Assembly (NCBI GenBank): GCA_047639575.1
Contig: JBLIOB010000096.1
Location: forward strand, 1-13,846
Direction of reading: 5' to 3'
DNA length: 13,846 nt
Source: JBLIOB01 sp047639575
Lineage (GTDB): Bacteria; Bacteroidota; Bacteroidia; Flavobacteriales_D; Parvicellaceae
The first letter of the stretch is position 1. Each line of letters opens with the position of its first letter. This document shows, piece after piece, positions 6,784-13,846 of this stretch. A program made the position numbers and the translations under genes. Under the pieces are notes generated by a model. The model ran no database searches. It saw only the letters and a program-made list of their open reading frames with translations, and had not been told where the DNA came from.

Positions 6784-7557
6784 ATGAAGGATAAAAAAGA
6801 AATTGTAGACAATTGGTTACCTAGATATACCGGCACAGAATTAAAGGATTTTGGCAAGTATATCTTACTTACTAATTTCAGTAACTATGTTAAACTTTTT
6901 GCTGAGCAAGAAGGTGTGAAAATCAAAGGATCCAATAAAGCGATGCAGAACGCTACCTCTGGTGACATTACGATTATTAATTTCGGAATGGGAAGCGCTA
7001 ATGCCGCCACGATTATGGATTTGCTATCTGCAATTCAGCCCAAAGCTGCCCTTTTCTTAGGAAAATGCGGTGGGCTGAAGAAGCGAAGTAAAATTGGAGA
7101 TGTTGTATTGCCAATTGCAGCTATCCGGGGGGAAGGTGCAAGTAATGATTATTTCCCACCAGAAGTTCCGGCATTGCCATCTTTCAATTTACAAAGAGCA
7201 GTATCTCATGTTGTGAGAGAACACGAAATGGACTATTGGACCGGAACTGTTTACACAACAAACCGAAGGGTATGGGAGCACGATGACAAGTTCAAAAACT
7301 ATCTACAAGAAATTAGAGCCATGGCAATTGACATGGAAACGGCCACGATCTTTACAGTTGGATTCGCCAACCACATTCCAACCGGTGCATTATTATTAGT
7401 CTCGGATCAACCAATGGTTCCTGAGGGAGTTAAAACAGACAAAAGTGATCGATTAGTTACTGAAAAATTTGTTGATAAGCACATCCGAATTGGAATAGAA
7501 TCACTGAACGAATTAATAAACAACAGTACGACTGTACGGCATCTTCGTTTCGATTAA
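6784..7557 (+). CDS. AMP nucleosidase (short Bacteroidota type)
   Basis: It is predicted to hydrolyse AMP to adenine and ribose 5-phosphate in the cytoplasm, part of purine nucleotide turnover. The 257 residues are a single PNP/UDP-phosphorylase-fold domain. INFGMGSANAATIMDLL (65-81) and GKCGGL (93-98) form the phosphate/ribose-binding loops, MAIDMETATIF (180-190) holds the ribose-binding Met-Glu pair (M184, E185), and SDQP (207-210) gives the catalytic aspartate D208. RGEGASNDYFPPEVPALP and the YTTNRRVWEHDD region (157-168) are typical of the Bacteroidota AMP nucleosidase group. E. coli Amn is much longer (about 480 residues) with an extra N-terminal regulatory domain, absent here. The opening MKDKKEIVDNWLPRYTG supports this start. 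It lies 3 bp upstream of holA, so the two are probably one operon. Confidence 0.9.
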   Translation: MKDKKEIVDNWLPRYTGTELKDFGKYILLTNFSNYVKLFAEQEGVKIKGSNKAMQNATSGDITIINFGMGSANAATIMDLLSAIQPKAALFLGKCGGLKKRSKIGDVVLPIAAIRGEGASNDYFPPEVPALPSFNLQRAVSHVVREHEMDYWTGTVYTTNRRVWEHDDKFKNYLQEIRAMAIDMETATIFTVGFANHIPTGALLLVSDQPMVPEGVKTDKSDRLVTEKFVDKHIRIGIESLNELINNSTTVRHLRFD

Positions 7558-7560
7558 TTA

Positions 7561-8562
7561 ATGGAGTATAGTTCGCTGATAAAGGATTTAAAAAGTAAAA
7601 AGTATCAATCTATTTACTTTTTCCAAGGGGAAGAAGCCTACTTTATTGACGAAGCTGCTAAGTTCATTGAAAACAATGTGCTTGCCGAGCATGAAAGAGA
7701 TTTCAATCAAACTATTTTCTACGGTAAAGACAGCACTACTGAGGATATCTTGGCAACTGCAAAGAGGTATCCTATGATGGCCGAAAAACAGGTTGTAATT
7801 GTTAGAGAGGCTCAAAACTTAAAAGCTAACTTAGGCGACTTCAAAGATTACCTCGCGAACCCTTTATCTTCAACAGTACTTGTGTTTTGCTATAAATATG
7901 GGAAGCTGGATGGTCGAAAACCGATTTCAAAAGATTTTGCCAAACATTGCCTTTTCACCTCCGATCAGTTAAAAGATTACAAAGTTCCAGACTGGATTTC
8001 ATCGTATGTTAAATCAAAAGGACTTCTTATTGATTCTCGTTCTTCTATCATGTTAGCTGAATACCTTGGAAGCGATTTATCAAAAATTTCAGGGGAAATT
8101 GATAAGTTATCTATCATAGTAGAAAAGGGTACTAAAATCACTTCCGAAATAATTCAAAAAAATATTGGAATTTCTAAAGAGTACAATATTTTTGAATTTC
8201 AAAATGCATTATTGAAAAGGGATGTTTTAAAAGCAAATACGATTATCAAATACTTTGCTAGCAATCCTAAAAATCACCCTGTGGTACTTATAATTCCCCA
8301 GATCTTTAGTCTATTTCAAAAACTAATGAAGCTTCATTTTGCGAAAAACAAAGGAAATGATCAAGCATTGGCTAGGGAGATTGGTGTTCATCCGTTTTTC
8401 TTAAAAGAGTATAAAGCAGCCAGCCAATTCTACAACCCGAAAAGACTTGCAGGCATTATAGAATGGACTAGAGAAGCCGACTTACAGTCCAAAGGTGTTG
8501 GCGTTGCTAATTTAAATACAGAGGAAATACTGAAACAATTAGTTTTCCGAATCTTGCACTAA
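7561..8562 (+). CDS. holA: DNA polymerase III subunit delta
   Basis: The delta subunit of the clamp-loader complex opens the beta sliding clamp so that it can be loaded on primed DNA. The 333 residues fit the family. The N-terminus IYFFQGEEAYFIDEAAKFI (18-36) is the usual delta opening, corresponding to the degenerate nucleotide-binding core that lacks a Walker A motif. RYPMMAEKQVVIVREAQNL (63-81) and the LAEYLGSDLSKISGEIDKL stretch (166-184) match the AAA+-like middle domains. NIFEFQNALLKRD (212-224) starts the C-terminal collar domain. The gene is 3 bp downstream of the AMP nucleosidase gene and probably relies on its promoter. A candidate terminator follows within 100 bp. Confidence 0.93.
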   Translation: MEYSSLIKDLKSKKYQSIYFFQGEEAYFIDEAAKFIENNVLAEHERDFNQTIFYGKDSTTEDILATAKRYPMMAEKQVVIVREAQNLKANLGDFKDYLANPLSSTVLVFCYKYGKLDGRKPISKDFAKHCLFTSDQLKDYKVPDWISSYVKSKGLLIDSRSSIMLAEYLGSDLSKISGEIDKLSIIVEKGTKITSEIIQKNIGISKEYNIFEFQNALLKRDVLKANTIIKYFASNPKNHPVVLIIPQIFSLFQKLMKLHFAKNKGNDQALAREIGVHPFFLKEYKAASQFYNPKRLAGIIEWTREADLQSKGVGVANLNTEEILKQLVFRILH

Positions 8563-8620
8563 CCGTTGCATCAGTTAATAGGTACGATCACACAATTATC
8601 AATCACCCTTACATATTAAT

Positions 8621-8651
8621 GCCATTAAGTGACCTGTTAAATGGTATTTTT
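8621..8651 (+). terminator. Candidate intrinsic terminator after holA
   Basis: GCCATTAA (8621-8628) can pair with TTAAATGGT (8637-8645) across an 8-nt loop, with one bulged A and a G-U closing pair. The run ATTTTT at 8646-8651 follows. The 173-bp gap between holA and the next start shows no other gene. Stability is modest, so this is a plausible but not strong terminator. Confidence 0.45.
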
Positions 8652-8684
8652 ACCTTTTAAGTATTCGACAATAAGTAATAATTA

Positions 8685-8717
8685 TTGCTGTATACCTTTA
8701 CGATATTGCTATTTTTG
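8685..8717 (+). promoter_or_regulatory. Bacteroidota-type promoter of the TonB-dependent receptor gene
   Basis: TTG at 8685-8687 (-33) and TATTTTTG at 8710-8717 (-7, exact TAnnTTTG) are spaced 22 bp apart, a full match to the Bacteroidota housekeeping promoter pattern. Transcription would start around 8721-8724, giving a leader of about 12-15 nt before the ATG at 8736. Its position also argues against the alternative TTG start at 8685. Confidence 0.65.
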
Positions 8718-8735
8718 GCGCCTACAATTAGATTA

Positions 8736-11060
8736 ATGAGACGAATTATAACTTTAACTGCTTTACTTTTCATTATTGGAAACACCTTTGGACAGACTGC
8801 TCTATTCAAAGGGCAAGTGTACAATAAGAAGACTAAGAAGGCGATTGAGTATGCAGATATTAAAATTTTAGGTACTTCACCTTTGAAAGCATTTTCAACT
8901 ACTGACAAAGGATATTTTGTAATAGACAAGATTAAACCTGGAACATACACAGTGGTGATCGAAGAATTTTATCATAAAGAGATGAAATTTGAAATGACGT
9001 TTAAGGCTAATAAATCGTACTCGGAAAAATATTACTTACAAGACGCCAATGTAATTGGAGAAGGTGTAAAGATTGTCGGTTCCAGGCGGAAGGATACAAC
9101 TAGAGTTGGAATTTCTGTAATAAAAATTGACAGGGATGATATCAATCAAATCCCAACCACAGGTGGCGATGCTGATATTGCTTCTTATTTAGGGGTAACT
9201 CCTGGGGTAATATCTACTGGAGATCAAGGTGGTCAGTTTTACGTAAGAGGGGGTTCTCCTGTTCAGAACAAAGTATTACTTGATGGTATGACCATCTACA
9301 ATCCGTTTCACTCTATAGGATTCTTCTCTGTTTTTGAAACAGAAATTATTGAAGGCGCAGAAATTTACACAGGTGGTTTTAGTGCAAAACATGGCGGAAG
9401 AATCTCTTCAATTATGGACATCACCACAAGAAATGGTGATGCAACTGGTCAGCATGGCAGGGTTTCTATCTCGCCTTTTATGGCCAAGCTATTATTAGAA
9501 GGCCCTATTAAAAAGGCAAAAGAGGATGGTGATGGAAGTATCTCATACATTCTAGCTGGAAAACATTCTTACTTGGAAGAATCTTCAAAAACGCTTTATT
9601 CTTATGTGAATGACACGGTTGGACTTCCTTTTAATTTCACGGATTTGTACGGAAAAATATCTTTCGATAGTAAGACTGGAAGTAATGTAAATCTATTTGG
9701 TTTCAACTTTACGGACCAGGTTCGTTATCAGGGGATCTCTGATTTAAGTTGGAACACCTTTGGCGTTGGTGCCAACTGGTTACTGGTCCCTCCTGGATCA
9801 CCTGTATTAATTGGTGGTAAAATGTCGTTCTCTGATTACAAAATCAAAATTGAGGAAGGAAACTTAGATGATAGAAGCAGTAGAGTAAATGGTTTTAATT
9901 TCGGATTTGACTTTAAATACTTCATGGGAGAAAATGAAGTTAAATATGGTATTGAAGTAGCAGGATTCGCTACTGAGTTTGCATTTTTCAATTCAGTTGG
10001 AAGAGAAATTAGTCAAAATCAAAACACCACGGAACTTTCAGCATACGTTGACGTTACGATCAATAAAGGACTATGGGTTTTCAATCCTTCGTTTAGAGGT
10101 CAAGTTTACGCTTCTTTAGGAACGTTCTCTCCTGAACCAAGGCTAGGTATTAAATATGCATTAAGCGATAGAGTAAGACTAAAAGCTTCGGGTGGAATTT
10201 ATTCTCAAAACTTAATCTCCGCAACTTCAGATAGAGATGTTGTCAATTTATTCTACGGTTTCCTTTCAGGTCCTGAGAATTTACAAGATGAGATGATTCT
10301 TGAAGATGGTTCAGTTAAGGACGTAACGCACAAACTTCAGAAAGCAAATCATGCGATTGCCGGATTCGAAGTAGATATTTCTGATAACATCACTGTAAAC
10401 GTGGAGGCTTACTACAAGAAATTCAATCAAGTTACCAACTTGAACCGAAACAAGATTTTTGAAGACAATGCAGACAATGTTTTGAGACCCGATATTTTAA
10501 AGAAAGATTTCATAATTGAAACAGGTGATGCAAAAGGAGTTGATTTTGTGATCAAGTATAAAAAGAAACAACTGTATCTATGGGCTGTGTACTCGTTAGG
10601 TAAAGTTGAGAGATGGGACGGTATTATTACTTACGCTCCGATATTTGATAGAAGACACAACATTAACCTCGTAGGGGCTTTTAAATTTGGCAAGGATGAC
10701 TCTTGGGAGATTAATGGAAGATGGAATTTTGGTACAGGACTACCATTTACGCCAAGAGCTGGATATTATCATTCAATTGGTTTTGAAAATGGAACGTCTA
10801 CAGACATAACAAATGCCAATACATCTGAACTGACAACAATTTTCGGAAATTTAAACTCTTCTCGTTTACCTACCTATCATCGACTTGATGTTACGATTAA
10901 AAAGACGTTCCTGTTTAAAGAATATTCCAAGTTAGAAGTTAATGCAGGCGTTACTAACGTGTACAGCAGAAAGAACTTATTCTACGTTATTCCAGAGAAA
11001 AATGAGATCATCAATCAGCTACCATTTATGCCAAGTATTAGCATGGCATTAACATTCTAG
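8736..11060 (+). CDS. TonB-dependent outer-membrane receptor with N-terminal carboxypeptidase-regulatory-like domain
   Basis: The 774-residue precursor is a predicted outer-membrane, energy-coupled importer. Residues 1-19 form a signal peptide (Arg-Arg, hydrophobic core, cleavage likely before Q20). Residues 24-101 resemble a CarboxypepD_reg-like beta-sandwich (FKGQVYNKKTKKAIEYADI, then GTYTVVIE). The plug domain follows at about 125-235, with FYVRGGSPVQNKVLLDGM (168-185) and YTGGFSAKHGGRISSIMDI (211-229). The rest is the beta-barrel, ending in a C-terminal phenylalanine (SISMALTF) as needed for outer-membrane insertion. I chose the ATG at 8736 over the in-frame TTG at 8685 because it starts the signal peptide and lies just after a good promoter. 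No SusD-like lipoprotein gene follows, so the substrate (siderophore, vitamin, peptide or glycan) cannot be inferred. Confidence 0.92.
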   Translation: MRRIITLTALLFIIGNTFGQTALFKGQVYNKKTKKAIEYADIKILGTSPLKAFSTTDKGYFVIDKIKPGTYTVVIEEFYHKEMKFEMTFKANKSYSEKYYLQDANVIGEGVKIVGSRRKDTTRVGISVIKIDRDDINQIPTTGGDADIASYLGVTPGVISTGDQGGQFYVRGGSPVQNKVLLDGMTIYNPFHSIGFFSVFETEIIEGAEIYTGGFSAKHGGRISSIMDITTRNGDATGQHGRVSISPFMAKLLLEGPIKKAKEDGDGSISYILAGKHSYLEESSKTLYSYVNDTVGLPFNFTDLYGKISFDSKTGSNVNLFGFNFTDQVRYQGISDLSWNTFGVGANWLLVPPGSPVLIGGKMSFSDYKIKIEEGNLDDRSSRVNGFNFGFDFKYFMGENEVKYGIEVAGFATEFAFFNSVGREISQNQNTTELSAYVDVTINKGLWVFNPSFRGQVYASLGTFSPEPRLGIKYALSDRVRLKASGGIYSQNLISATSDRDVVNLFYGFLSGPENLQDEMILEDGSVKDVTHKLQKANHAIAGFEVDISDNITVNVEAYYKKFNQVTNLNRNKIFEDNADNVLRPDILKKDFIIETGDAKGVDFVIKYKKKQLYLWAVYSLGKVERWDGIITYAPIFDRRHNINLVGAFKFGKDDSWEINGRWNFGTGLPFTPRAGYYHSIGFENGTSTDITNANTSELTTIFGNLNSSRLPTYHRLDVTIKKTFLFKEYSKLEVNAGVTNVYSRKNLFYVIPEKNEIINQLPFMPSISMALTF

Positions 11061-11116
11061 GTAGTAGTTTAAGTAAATGTTCATAAAATATTTCAGGTTA
11101 TTTAGCAGAAATACTG

Positions 11117-11124
11117 TAATTTTA
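11117..11124 (+). promoter_or_regulatory. Candidate -7 element of the pyrG promoter
   Basis: TAATTTTA matches TAnnTTTG at all but the last fixed position and is the best match in the 95-bp gap before pyrG. No clear TTG lies at the -33 spacing (only TTTCAGG near 11091-11097). The expected start of transcription is 4-7 nt downstream, at 11128-11131, where the sequence is CCCG. Confidence 0.4.
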
Positions 11125-11127
11125 CAT

Positions 11128-11152
11128 CCCGTATTTAAGACTAAATAACGGG
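11128..11152 (+). promoter_or_regulatory. Leader hairpin next to the pyrG start codon
   Basis: CCCGTATTTA (11128-11137) pairs with TAAATAACGGG (11142-11152) to give 10 base pairs around an AGAC loop, with one bulged A at 11147. The hairpin ends 3 nt before the pyrG ATG and has no U-run after it, so it is not an intrinsic terminator. Its position inside the ribosome-binding footprint would hinder initiation. Its first four bases coincide with the predicted transcription start. Confidence 0.55.
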
Positions 11153-11155
11153 TCC

Positions 11156-12775
11156 ATGTCCAATTCAACGAAGTATGTTTTTGTAACCGGTGGGGTTACC
11201 TCTTCCTTAGGTAAAGGAATAATTTCCGCATCTCTTGCTAAGCTATTGCAATCCAGAGGCTTTACAGTCACGATTCAAAAACTAGATCCATACATAAATG
11301 TGGATCCAGGAACACTAAACCCATATGAACATGGAGAATGTTTCGTTACAGACGATGGCGCAGAAACTGATTTAGACCTTGGTCATTATGAGCGATTCTT
11401 AAATATTCCGACCTCACAAGCGAACAATGTTACCACCGGTAGAATTTATCAGTCGGTAATTGAAAAAGAACGTAAAGGAGAATATTTGGGCAAAACAGTT
11501 CAGATTATTCCTCACATTACGGATGAAATCAAAGAGAGAATTCAAATCCTTGGAAATACGGGTGACTACGATTTTGTAATCACTGAGATTGGTGGAACTA
11601 TTGGTGATATAGAATCACTTCCATATGTTGAATCATGTAGACAGTTAAAATGGGAAAAGGCAGAAGATGCCATGTTCATTCATTTAACCCTCGTACCTTA
11701 TTTAGCTGCTTCAGGTGAACTTAAAACTAAGCCGACTCAGCATTCAGTGAAAACATTATTAGAATACGGAATACAACCTGATATCTTAGTTTGTAGAACT
11801 GAGCATCATTTAAACAGAGATTTAAGAGATAAAATCGCAAGGTTTTGTAACGTAGATCGAGATGCGGTTATTGAATCGATAGATGCAAAATCTATCTATG
11901 AAGTTCCGATTTTAATGAAAGAGGAAAGATTAGATGAAGTTGTTCTGAGAAAATTGAACATTCCGTCTCCTACTCCACCGGATCTTTCGCATTGGAATTC
12001 ATTTCTTGATAAATGGTCAAACCCAAAGCAAAAGGTAACTATTGGTTTAGTTGGCAAGTATGTGGAGCTGAAAGATTCTTATAAGTCGATAACAGAATCC
12101 TTTATCCATGCTGGAGCAGCCAATCAAGTTGAAATTGAAGTTCGATGGATTCATTCTGAGAAACTAACGGAAGAGAATGTGGCTAAAACGTTAGACGGGT
12201 TAGCAGGTGTTCTAGTAGCTCCAGGTTTTGGTTCTAGAGGAATTGAGGGTAAAATATCTGCGGTTAAATACGCTAGAGAACAACAAATTCCGTTTTTAGG
12301 GATTTGCTTGGGAATGCAATGTGCGGTTATTGAATTCGCACGAAATGTACTTGGACATAAAGATGCCCACACCGTAGAAATCAATTCAGAAACCATTAAT
12401 CCAGTTATTCATTTGATGGAAGATCAGAAAAATATAACTGAAAAAGGTGGTACGATGAGACTTGGATCTTATCCTTGTGAGTTATCTGAAAACTCAATCA
12501 TGCACGAAGCTTACGGTAAAAAAGAAATTACAGAAAGACATCGTCATCGTTTTGAATTTAACAACGAATATTTAGGCGAGTTTGAAAATGCTGGAATGAT
12601 CGCAACAGGTATGAATCCGGAGGCTGGGTTGGTTGAAATTGTAGAAATTCCTGATCACCCTTGGTTTGTTGGAGTGCAATTTCATCCAGAATACAAATCT
12701 ACTGTAGCAAATCCACATCCAATTTTCAATGCATTTGTTAAGGCAACAGTTCAAGAAAAAAAACTGGTTCAATAA
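11156..12775 (+). CDS. pyrG: CTP synthase
   Basis: PyrG converts UTP to CTP with ATP and glutamine (or ammonia), the last step of de novo pyrimidine nucleotide synthesis, in the cytoplasm. The 539-residue protein is full length. The N-terminal synthetase domain has the P-loop GGVTSSLGKG (12-21), KLDPYINVDPGT (42-53), and the Mg-binding acidic residues D74 (in GAETDLDLGHYERF) and E144 (in TEIGGTIGDIES). The C-terminal class I glutamine amidotransferase domain begins near residue 295 and has the oxyanion region APGFGSRG (355-362), nucleophile C384 in GICLGMQ, and H510/E512 in QFHPEY. All catalytic residues are present. It sits downstream of the receptor gene and upstream of yidC. The leader hairpin described separately is a candidate for feedback control by CTP. 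Confidence 0.98.
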   Translation: MSNSTKYVFVTGGVTSSLGKGIISASLAKLLQSRGFTVTIQKLDPYINVDPGTLNPYEHGECFVTDDGAETDLDLGHYERFLNIPTSQANNVTTGRIYQSVIEKERKGEYLGKTVQIIPHITDEIKERIQILGNTGDYDFVITEIGGTIGDIESLPYVESCRQLKWEKAEDAMFIHLTLVPYLAASGELKTKPTQHSVKTLLEYGIQPDILVCRTEHHLNRDLRDKIARFCNVDRDAVIESIDAKSIYEVPILMKEERLDEVVLRKLNIPSPTPPDLSHWNSFLDKWSNPKQKVTIGLVGKYVELKDSYKSITESFIHAGAANQVEIEVRWIHSEKLTEENVAKTLDGLAGVLVAPGFGSRGIEGKISAVKYAREQQIPFLGICLGMQCAVIEFARNVLGHKDAHTVEINSETINPVIHLMEDQKNITEKGGTMRLGSYPCELSENSIMHEAYGKKEITERHRHRFEFNNEYLGEFENAGMIATGMNPEAGLVEIVEIPDHPWFVGVQFHPEYKSTVANPHPIFNAFVKATVQEKKLVQ

Positions 12776-12842
12776 ACGAACATCTTTCCTTTTCCTTTGT
12801 TTCCAATAGCTGATGGCAGTTACTTTTCAGGCCGAGTATTCT

Positions 12843-12863
12843 ATTCTCAAATATTATGAGAAT
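12843..12863. repeat. Short inverted repeat in the pyrG-yidC gap
   Basis: ATTCTCA (12843-12849) and TGAGAAT (12857-12863) are perfect inverted repeats around a 7-nt loop, followed by only two more Ts. It could be a weak terminator for pyrG or an operator upstream of yidC; it is AT-rich and may be chance. The 158-bp gap otherwise shows only the yidC -7 element. Confidence 0.25.
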
Positions 12864-12902
12864 TTAACACAAGTCTTCACTTCTTTAGGTAGTTTAAAAA
12901 AC

Positions 12903-12910
12903 TATCTTTG
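12903..12910 (+). promoter_or_regulatory. Candidate yidC promoter (-7 element)
   Basis: TATCTTTG is an exact TAnnTTTG match ending 23 nt before the yidC ATG. Transcription would start near 12914, giving a leader of about 20 nt. No TTG stands at the expected -33 spacing; only TTC and TTTAGG occur there. Confidence 0.5.
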
Positions 12911-12933
12911 CGCACTTATATTCAGAAGAAATA

Positions 12934-13846
12934 ATGGATAAGAAAACAATAATCGGTTTAGTTATAATAGTAGCGGTCCTTATAGGATTCAACGTTTTTA
13001 ATCAACCTTCAGAAGAGGAAGTTAAAAAATGGGATGAAGATCAGAAAGAGCTTGCGGAAGAAAAACGAGCGGAATTTGTAAAAGATTCTTTGGAGAGAAT
13101 TACGTCTTCTGTAGACAATTCTATAATTCCACTCACAGACTCGGCTGGTATAATCCAACGAGATTCAGCAGGTAACATTATCCCAGATACGTTTGCCATG
13201 AATAATGCTACAATTAAGGCATTAACTGACTTAGAATCTTCAGGTGAGCCAATGGACACCTCTCACAGTGCTTATAAATTAACGGTAGCAACTAATCCAT
13301 ATCTACATCCTGAAAGAGATAGTCTTAAATTTAAAACGATCTACGATTCTTTACTACTTGGGGATCGAGAGAAAGAGTATCAGCGAAAAATTGCTGAGGG
13401 AATAAATTCTCAATATGGAATTTTCGCAGTTGCAGCAGAAGAGGCAGAAGAAGAATATTTCTATTTAGAAAATGAAAAGCTAAATCTAAAAATTTCCTCC
13501 AAAGGAGGTCAAATTGCACAAGCTAATGTTAAAGGATTCTTGTCTTATCAAGACTACATGGACTCCATACCGGATGATGAGAATAACAAAAGCATCCAAT
13601 TATTTGATCAAGATTCAACTACTCAAAACCTAAGGATTTCTCCTTCTAGCACTAAGGACTTCTTGAATACGAAGGATCTTAATTTCAAATTAGCAGAGTC
13701 AACTTCAAAGAGCATTAAGCTTCGCGCCTTAACAAGCAATGCTGGAAAATACATTGAGTTCCACTACTACCTAGATGAGGGATACGTATTAAATTACGAT
13801 GTAAACCTGATTGGTATAGACCAAGATTTGGCCAACAACAACGTTA
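12934..13846 (+). CDS. yidC: Membrane protein insertase YidC, N-terminal part (runs off the window)
   Basis: YidC inserts and folds inner-membrane proteins, alone or with SecYEG. The frame is open from the ATG at 12934 to the window edge (304 complete codons), so the C-terminal insertase core is not visible. Residues 5-22 (TIIGLVIIVAVLIGFNVF) are the first transmembrane helix. NQPSEEE and a highly charged stretch follow. A linker rich in Asp, Glu and Ser extends to about residue 160. YGIFAVAAEEAEEEYFYLEN (161-180) leads into the periplasmic beta-sandwich domain, where LNLKISSKGGQIAQANVKGF and the IQLFDQD segment are typical. EFHYYLDEGYVLNYDV near the end fits the same domain. Its place after pyrG is common in Flavobacteriia. 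The linker seems longer than in the relatives I can recall. Confidence 0.92.
   Translation, partial: MDKKTIIGLVIIVAVLIGFNVFNQPSEEEVKKWDEDQKELAEEKRAEFVKDSLERITSSVDNSIIPLTDSAGIIQRDSAGNIIPDTFAMNNATIKALTDLESSGEPMDTSHSAYKLTVATNPYLHPERDSLKFKTIYDSLLLGDREKEYQRKIAEGINSQYGIFAVAAEEAEEEYFYLENEKLNLKISSKGGQIAQANVKGFLSYQDYMDSIPDDENNKSIQLFDQDSTTQNLRISPSSTKDFLNTKDLNFKLAESTSKSIKLRALTSNAGKYIEFHYYLDEGYVLNYDVNLIGIDQDLANNNV

Noticed and set aside
8685..8735. TTG start adding 17 residues to the TonB-dependent receptor
   Set aside because: The TTG coincides with the -33 element of a full-match promoter and the resulting protein would place a second hydrophobic stretch before a proper signal peptide; the ATG at 8736 fits better.
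8657..8950. 97-codon minus-strand frame at the start of the TonB-dependent receptor gene
   Set aside because: Antisense to the signal peptide and first domain of the receptor; composition looks like a shadow.
1..13846. tRNA or rRNA genes, CRISPR arrays, insertion sequences, prophage genes
   Set aside because: All sizeable stretches are accounted for by protein-coding genes; the gaps are at most about 175 bp and show no cloverleaf, repeat array or transposase remnant.

Overview
The window looks like the chromosome of a member of the Bacteroidota, most probably the order Flavobacteriales. The base composition is AT-rich (GC in the high thirties by eye) and Shine-Dalgarno sequences are essentially absent. 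Several starts are preceded by the Bacteroidota -7 promoter element TAnnTTTG instead of an E. coli-type -10. The gene content points the same way: a short AMP nucleosidase, a DUF5606 protein, a stand-alone HsdR N-terminal-domain protein near holA, a TonB-dependent receptor with an N-terminal carboxypeptidase-regulatory-like domain, and the pyrG-yidC pair. I see no phage, transposon, CRISPR, tRNA or rRNA.

Left region (1-2891): after the last codons of a possible plus-strand gene there is a three-gene minus-strand operon: GT4 glycosyltransferase, zinc-ribbon SAM methyltransferase, GT2 glycosyltransferase. Junctions are 17 bp and a 4-bp ATGA overlap. It is probably part of a surface-polysaccharide or glycoconjugate locus.

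Middle region (2983-8562): murB (peptidoglycan precursor synthesis) runs tail-to-tail, 4 bp apart, into an M3-family metallopeptidase that shares an operon with a DUF5606 gene. Upstream of those lies a small HsdR N-terminal-domain protein with intact PD-(D/E)xK nuclease-like residues, divergent from an AMP nucleosidase-holA operon (purine salvage and the replication clamp loader). The divergent starts are so close that the promoter for the AMP nucleosidase must lie inside the neighbouring coding sequence.

Right region (8736-13846): a 774-residue TonB-dependent outer-membrane receptor, then CTP synthase (pyrG), then the 5' part of yidC, which runs off the window. All three are on the plus strand, and each has its own intergenic gap and a candidate Bacteroidota promoter.

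The genes themselves are mostly ordinary housekeeping. The most interesting signals are regulatory. The pyrG leader has a 10-bp hairpin that starts with CCCG exactly where transcription is predicted to begin and ends 3 nt before the start codon. That arrangement resembles the CTP-sensitive start-site switching known for enterobacterial pyrC. Second is a perfect 18-bp palindrome plus U-rich tract ending at the ATG of the DUF5606 gene, which looks like a terminator or attenuator. Both are inferences from sequence and would need transcription-start mapping or comparison with relatives.
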